Below the pieces are notes generated by a model that did not search any database, was not told where the DNA came from, and was given only the letters and a program-made list of their open reading frames with translations. DNA of 10,164 nucleotides, taken from assembly GCA_023428515.1 (NCBI GenBank), contig JAEYXI010000276.1:1-10164 (forward strand), in the 5' to 3' direction. Made by a program: the position numbers and the translations under genes. The stretch's first letter is position 1, and each line of letters starts with the position of its first letter. Positions 6,928 through 10,164 of the stretch are shown one piece after another. Source of the stretch: Pseudomonadota bacterium (GTDB lineage: Bacteria > Pseudomonadota > Alphaproteobacteria > Rhizobiales > Rhizobiaceae).

Positions 6928-6956
6928 TTGTTCCCGTCTTGTTCTTGATTTATCCG
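6928..6956 (+). promoter_or_regulatory. Candidate comM promoter overlapping the SOS box
   Basis: TTGTTC (6928-6933) and TATCCG (6951-6956) are 17 bases apart and could be the -35 and -10 elements, although the -10 is a poor match. What supports the reading is that the LexA box at 6930-6944 would then sit on the -35 and the front of the spacer, a repressing position. The leader would be about 70 bases long. Confidence 0.35.
6930..6944 (+). promoter_or_regulatory. LexA (SOS) box upstream of comM
   Basis: GTTC (6930-6933), seven bases (CCGTCTT), then GTTC (6941-6944) exactly fits the direct-repeat box GTTC-N7-GTTC bound by LexA in alphaproteobacteria. It lies 88 bases before the comM ATG, in the only gap available for a comM promoter. 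I recall comM being listed among LexA targets in this class, which would fit DNA-damage induction. The motif alone is short enough to arise by chance in a whole genome; its position makes it convincing. Confidence 0.7.
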
Positions 6957-6991
6957 AAAAACCGTGCTTGGTTGACGTATAGGGAAATCTG

Positions 6992-7018
6992 ATCCGGCGC
7001 GACCGCTCGCCGCCGGAT
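6992..7018 (+). promoter_or_regulatory. Hairpin abutting the comM ribosome binding site
   Basis: ATCCGGCG (6992-6999) and CGCCGGAT (7011-7018) form a perfect 8-bp stem with an 11-base loop. The stem ends one base before the very strong AGGAGG site (7020-7025), which is six bases from the ATG. It may shape ribosome access or protect the 5' end of the message. Confidence 0.45.
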
Positions 7019-7031
7019 TAGGAGGGGCGGC

Positions 7032-8561
7032 ATGGTTTCACGCGTGCGCACTGTTGCATTCCAGGGCATTGAGGCGGTGCCGGTGGATGTCCAGGTCATG
7101 ATCGCGCCGGGCAAGCCCAACATCCACATCGTCGGCCTGCCCGACAAGGCAGTAGCCGAGAGCCGTGAGCGTGTGCAGGCCGCCCTCCACGCGTCGGGCC
7201 TGTCGATGCCGGCGAAAAAGGTGACCGTCAATCTCGCGCCAGCCGACCTGCCCAAGGAGGGCAGCCACTACGACCTGCCGATCGCGCTCGGCCTGATGGC
7301 GGCGCTCGGCGCCGTTCCCGGCGATGCGCTCGCAGCCTATGTCGTGCTCGGCGAGTTGTCGCTCGACGGTACGATCGCCCCCGTCGCCGGTGCGCTGCCA
7401 GCCGCCATCGGCGCCAACGCAGAAGGCAAGGGACTGATCTGCCCGCATGCCAGCGGTCCCGAGGCCGCCTGGGCGGGAGCCGATATCGACATCCTCGCGC
7501 CCCGCAGCCTGATCGCCATCGCCAATCATTTCCGCGGCACGCAGGTGCTGTCGCGCCCCGAAGCGAGCGTGCATGTGGCGGCGGGCAATCTGCCGGATCT
7601 CTCCGACATCAAGGGACAGGAGAGTGCGCGGCGCGCACTGGAAGTCGCGGCCGCCGGCGGCCACAACCTCCTGATGGTCGGACCGCCCGGCTCCGGCAAG
7701 TCGATGCTGGCGCAGCGCCTGCCTTCCATCCTGCCGCGGCTACAGCCAAAGGAACTCCTCGATGTCTCGATGATCGCCTCGATGGCGGGCGAGCTTGCCG
7801 GCGGCAAGCTGACTGACCGCCGTCCCTTCCGTGCGCCGCATCATTCGGCATCGATGGCCGCCCTGGTCGGCGGCGGCCTGCGCGTGCGGCCGGGCGAAGT
7901 ATCACTTGCGCATAACGGCGTCCTCTTCCTCGACGAGTTCCCGGAGTTCTCGCCGCAGGCGCTCGATGCGCTGCGGCAACCGCTCGAGACGGGCGAATGC
8001 ATGATCGCAAGAGCCAACCATCGCGTCACCTACCCGGCGCGCATCCAGCTCGTCGCGGCGATGAACCCGTGCCGGTGCGGCATGGCGGGCGAACCCGGCT
8101 ACCGCTGCGCGCGCGGCCCACGCTGCCAGACCGATTATCAGGCGCGAATCTCAGGACCGCTACTCGACCGCATCGACCTCAGGATCGAGGTTCCGGCGGT
8201 ATCGGCGAGCGACCTGATCCGGCCAGGCCGGGCCGAATCCAGCGCTGCCGTCGCCGCCCGCGTGCTCGCTGCACGGCAGATCCAGCAGGAACGGTTGGCC
8301 AAGCTGGAGGTGTCGGCCACGACCAATGCGCATTGCCCGACGGCGCTGATCGAGGAGATCGCCGCGTCGGATGCGGCAGGGCTCTCGCTCTTGCGCGACG
8401 CCAGCGAAAAGCTCGGCTTCTCCGCGCGCGCCTACCACCGGGTGCTCAGGGTGGCGCGGACGCTCGCCGACCTCGACCAGACCGAAACGGTCGGGCGCAT
8501 CCATCTTGCCGAAGCGATTTCCTACCGCATCGCCGCGGAGCGCATGGCGCAGGCGGCCTGA
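7032..8561 (+). CDS. comM: ComM/YifB family AAA+ ATPase (branch-migration helicase)
   Basis: The 509-residue protein is full length for the family (E. coli ComM/YifB is about 506). In order it has the N-terminal ChlI-like domain (about 5-180, with IHIVGLPDKAVAESRERV at 31-48), Walker A GPPGSGKS (217-224), RAPHHS (267-272), Walker B VLFLDEF (297-303), the cysteine-rich NPCRCG...YRC...C segment (345-365), ISGPLLDRID (373-382), and the C-terminal Mg-chelatase-type helical domain. ComM is a hexameric helicase that drives branch migration of recombination intermediates during natural transformation in Vibrio; it is often misnamed a magnesium chelatase. In species not known to be competent the role is presumably recombination or repair, which fits the SOS box upstream. 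The start is well set by AGGAGG six bases before the ATG. Confidence 0.95.
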   Translation: MVSRVRTVAFQGIEAVPVDVQVMIAPGKPNIHIVGLPDKAVAESRERVQAALHASGLSMPAKKVTVNLAPADLPKEGSHYDLPIALGLMAALGAVPGDALAAYVVLGELSLDGTIAPVAGALPAAIGANAEGKGLICPHASGPEAAWAGADIDILAPRSLIAIANHFRGTQVLSRPEASVHVAAGNLPDLSDIKGQESARRALEVAAAGGHNLLMVGPPGSGKSMLAQRLPSILPRLQPKELLDVSMIASMAGELAGGKLTDRRPFRAPHHSASMAALVGGGLRVRPGEVSLAHNGVLFLDEFPEFSPQALDALRQPLETGECMIARANHRVTYPARIQLVAAMNPCRCGMAGEPGYRCARGPRCQTDYQARISGPLLDRIDLRIEVPAVSASDLIRPGRAESSAAVAARVLAARQIQQERLAKLEVSATTNAHCPTALIEEIAASDAAGLSLLRDASEKLGFSARAYHRVLRVARTLADLDQTETVGRIHLAEAISYRIAAERMAQAA

Positions 8562-8573
8562 GGCCGTCGGAGC

Positions 8574-8595
8574 CTAGTGGGCTTTGGCCCGCTGG
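8574..8595. terminator. Hairpin in the convergent gap after comM
   Basis: CTAGTGGGC (8574-8582), loop TTTG, then GCCCGCTGG (8587-8595) can form a 9-bp stem with two G-U pairs when read on the plus strand. It lies 12 bases past the comM stop in the 111-base gap between two convergent genes. No T-run follows on either strand, so its role as a terminator is uncertain. I see nothing else convincing in this gap. Confidence 0.3.
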
Positions 8596-8672
8596 ACGAC
8601 AGCCCATTACGATCGCGCGGCTGGAAAGCCAATTGCGAGCTGAACTGCAGCCGAATGCGTTTTAAAGGAGGG

Positions 8673-9302
8673 CTATCTTACCGAGCCGACCAGCGGAGCG
8701 GAGGGCTGGCTGTCGCGGATCGTCACCCAGCGGCCGGTGTGGTTGGTCGCCTGGCGCTTCAGGAAGCGATAGCCGGTCTCGTCCCACTGGCGGACGGAAT
8801 CGGTGAGGTTGTCCAGCACGAAATCGCCCTTGTCGGTACGCACGGTCAACACCGCATGTCCCTCACCGTCCGGCTTGCGCACGACGGTGATAAGGAGATT
8901 CGACAGCGACAGCCCCTGACGCATCAGGTCACGGCGCTTTTCGAGAACATAGTCCTCGCAGTCGCCGGCGCCTTCGGGATAGGCCCAGACCTCGTCCTTG
9001 CCGTAGAGATCGATGTCGTTCACAGGCTTGATCGCGGCGTTGACGCCGACGTTGACGGCGACGATCTGCTTCCACAATGCGCCGGACATAATCTCCGGAC
9101 CCGGGTCGCGCATGCGGATATTGCATTCCACCTGGTGGGCCCGGCAGAATTCATAGTGACCTATCGGCTGCGAAGTGAGGCCGCCGGTCAGCATGGCCTG
9201 CGAAGCGAAAGCAGCAGAAACGGACAGGCTCGCCAGCAGAGCCGATCCAGCTGCGATCAAAGCGCGATTCCGCGTCTGCCTCGTTTTCCGTGAGGAAGCC
9301 AT
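8673..9302 (-). CDS. Secreted transglutaminase-like cysteine proteinase (BTLCP family)
   Basis: This belongs to the bacterial transglutaminase-like cysteine proteinase family, the superfamily of the periplasmic protease LapG. Residues here are counted from the ATG at 9302. A basic start (RKTRQTRNR, 5-13) and a hydrophobic core end at a likely signal-peptidase site near AFA/SQ (31-35), so the protein should be periplasmic. The catalytic triad is visible: Cys115 in GAGDCEDYVLEKR, His149 in GHAVLTV, and Asp164 in FVLDNLTDS. Two further cysteines (53 and 60) may form a disulfide. The substrate is unknown. No LapD-like receptor or large adhesin gene is adjacent. An in-frame ATG at 9320 would add six residues; I prefer 9302 because the likely transcription start near 9332 would leave the upstream ATG only about 11 bases of leader with no Shine-Dalgarno. 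Confidence 0.85.
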   Translation of the reverse strand: MASSRKTRQTRNRALIAAGSALLASLSVSAAFASQAMLTGGLTSQPIGHYEFCRAHQVECNIRMRDPGPEIMSGALWKQIVAVNVGVNAAIKPVNDIDLYGKDEVWAYPEGAGDCEDYVLEKRRDLMRQGLSLSNLLITVVRKPDGEGHAVLTVRTDKGDFVLDNLTDSVRQWDETGYRFLKRQATNHTGRWVTIRDSQPSAPLVGSVR

Positions 9303-9329
9303 CAACCCCGGCCCGCCCATTATTGTTTC

Positions 9330-9344
9330 TTAAGGAAACGTTAA
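9330..9344 (-). promoter_or_regulatory. CtrA-type binding box upstream of the BTLCP gene
   Basis: TTAA (9330-9333), seven bases (GGAAACG), and TTAA (9341-9344) match the full TTAA-N7-TTAA recognition sequence of the cell-cycle regulator CtrA. It is the only complete match I noticed in the window, and such AT-rich pairs are rare in DNA of this composition. It covers the expected -10 to +1 region, which would favour repression, although CtrA can also activate. Confidence 0.55.
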
Positions 9345-9367
9345 GGGGGATTTTCCGGGGCTGTCAA
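9339..9367 (-). promoter_or_regulatory. Candidate promoter of the BTLCP gene
   Basis: On the minus strand a perfect TTGACA (-35) occupies 9367-9362. Seventeen bases later comes TTAACG (9344-9339), or TAACGT with an 18-base spacer, as a poor -10. The weak -10 coincides with half of the CtrA-type box, so regulated use is plausible. Confidence 0.45.
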
Positions 9368-9476
9368 TTCGATAGGCGGGTCAGATTATTGTGATGGTTA
9401 CCGGCCGAGACGGACAGCGGCGTATTTGCAACAGAAGATAACGGACGGCGGCAGTCGGACATATTTCCGGATAGCC

Positions 9477-9491
9477 GGCTGAGGATCAGCC
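9477..9491 (-). terminator. Hairpin spanning the stop codon of the PHA depolymerase gene
   Basis: GGCTGA and TCAGCC form a perfect 6-bp stem with a three-base loop, overlapping the TGA stop of the minus-strand gene. No T-run follows, so it may stabilise the 3' end more than it terminates. Confidence 0.25.
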
Positions 9492-10164
9492 CTTCGCCTT
9501 GCGCGTCTTCGGCGCCGGCTTGCCATAGCTGCTGATGAAGTCGACGATCCTGGGCACGATGTCGGAGCGGAAGCGCGAGCCGTTGAAGACGCCGTAGTGG
9601 CCGACCGCCGGCTGCATGTAGTGGATGCGCTTATCGGCCGGGATGTTGACGCAGAGGTCGTGCGCCGCCTCGGTCTGGCCGATGCCGGAGATGTCGTCGT
9701 TCTCGCCCTCGATAGTGAGCAGAGCGACGTTGCGGATCGCCTTCGGATCGACGGGCGTGCCGCGATGCGTCATCTCGCCCTTGGGCAGCGCATGGCGGAT
9801 GAAGACCGTGTCGACCGTCTGGAGGTAGAACTCGGCGGTCAGATCCATGACCGCGAGATATTCGTCGTAGAAGTCGCGATGCTTCTCGGCCCCGTCGCCG
9901 TCATTCTTGACGAGGTGCATGAAGAAGTCCTTGTGCGCCGTGATATGGCGATCAAGGTTCATGCTCATGAAGCCGGAAAGCTGCAGGAAGCCCGGATAGA
10001 CGTCGCGGGAGAAGCCCGGCACCGGCCACGGCACCTGCATGATGACGTTGTCGCGGAACCAGCCCAGCCCCTTCTCCTTGGCGAGCACGTTGACTGCAGT
10101 CGGATTGCGGCGCGTATCGACCGGCCCGCCCATCAGCGTCATGGTGGCCGGCGCGACGCGGTCG
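9486..10164 (-). CDS. phaZ: Intracellular polyhydroxyalkanoate depolymerase, C-terminal half (5' end outside)
   Basis: This is the C-terminal 225 residues of a PhaZ-type depolymerase, which mobilises stored polyhydroxybutyrate granules in the cytoplasm. The reading frame stays open to the right edge, so the Met at 10142 is internal; the family is usually a little over 400 residues. Visible family features are MTLMGGPVDTRRNPT (at 10142), VPGFSRDVYPGFLQLSGF, FYLQTVDTVFIRHALPKGEM, then an acidic catalytic-site stretch EGENDDISG and the catalytic-histidine region VGHYGVFNGSRF near the end. The nucleophile lies outside the window. A lysine-rich tail ends the protein. The 165-base gap to the BTLCP gene downstream contains that gene's own promoter, so the two are probably not one operon. 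Confidence 0.93.
   Translation of the reverse strand, partial: DRVAPATMTLMGGPVDTRRNPTAVNVLAKEKGLGWFRDNVIMQVPWPVPGFSRDVYPGFLQLSGFMSMNLDRHITAHKDFFMHLVKNDGDGAEKHRDFYDEYLAVMDLTAEFYLQTVDTVFIRHALPKGEMTHRGTPVDPKAIRNVALLTIEGENDDISGIGQTEAAHDLCVNIPADKRIHYMQPAVGHYGVFNGSRFRSDIVPRIVDFISSYGKPAPKTRKAKG

Noticed and set aside
7038..7664. A 208-codon minus-strand frame antisense to comM
   Set aside because: It overlaps a well-supported full-length ComM, and its product shows no domain.
996..9302. A LapD/LapG-type link between the GGDEF-EAL protein and the BTLCP protease
   Set aside because: The GGDEF-EAL protein has no membrane or periplasmic domain and lies more than 6 kb away with unrelated genes between, so a LapD-like partnership is not supported.

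Overview
The window is GC-rich, densely coded DNA that looks like an alphaproteobacterial chromosome of the order Rhizobiales/Hyphomicrobiales. The nearest feel is Mesorhizobium or another Phyllobacteriaceae, but this rests on recognition, not on a search. Supporting signs are a gshB-comM gene pair, an intracellular polyhydroxyalkanoate depolymerase, a GTTC-N7-GTTC SOS box, a TTAA-N7-TTAA CtrA-type box, and an intergenic palindrome of a type I associate with rhizobial genomes. I see no mobile element, phage gene, tRNA, rRNA or CRISPR array. All intergenic gaps are under 200 bases.

Left part (1-4312, all minus strand). Read from its 5' end, it holds a large polytopic GT-C-type membrane protein (4312-2495), a GGDEF-EAL cyclic-di-GMP protein with a degenerate GGDEF motif and intact EAL residues (2366-996), a small four-helix EamA/DMT-like membrane protein (859-521), and the N-terminal part of a PAP2 lipid phosphatase that runs off the window (396-1). 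An imperfect palindrome lies just upstream of the PAP2 gene.

Middle part (4428-8561, plus strand). Divergent from the GT-C gene is a stop/start-overlapping pair: a GT2 polyprenyl-phosphate glycosyltransferase with two C-terminal membrane helices (GtrB/DPM1-like) and a GtrA-family membrane protein. With the GT-C protein they resemble a three-part Gtr-like system: charge a lipid carrier with a sugar, flip it, and transfer the sugar outside the cytoplasm. Next are glutathione synthetase (gshB) with its own likely promoter, and comM/yifB, an AAA+ DNA branch-migration helicase preceded by a good LexA box and a leader hairpin.

Right part (8673-10164, minus strand). A secreted transglutaminase-like cysteine proteinase (BTLCP/LapG superfamily) has a TTGACA element and a perfect CtrA-type box at its 5' end. 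Last is the C-terminal half of an intracellular PHA depolymerase that enters from the right edge.

The most interesting observations are the Gtr-like module with an STT3/AglB-reminiscent GT-C partner, the SOS box at comM, and the CtrA box over the BTLCP promoter.
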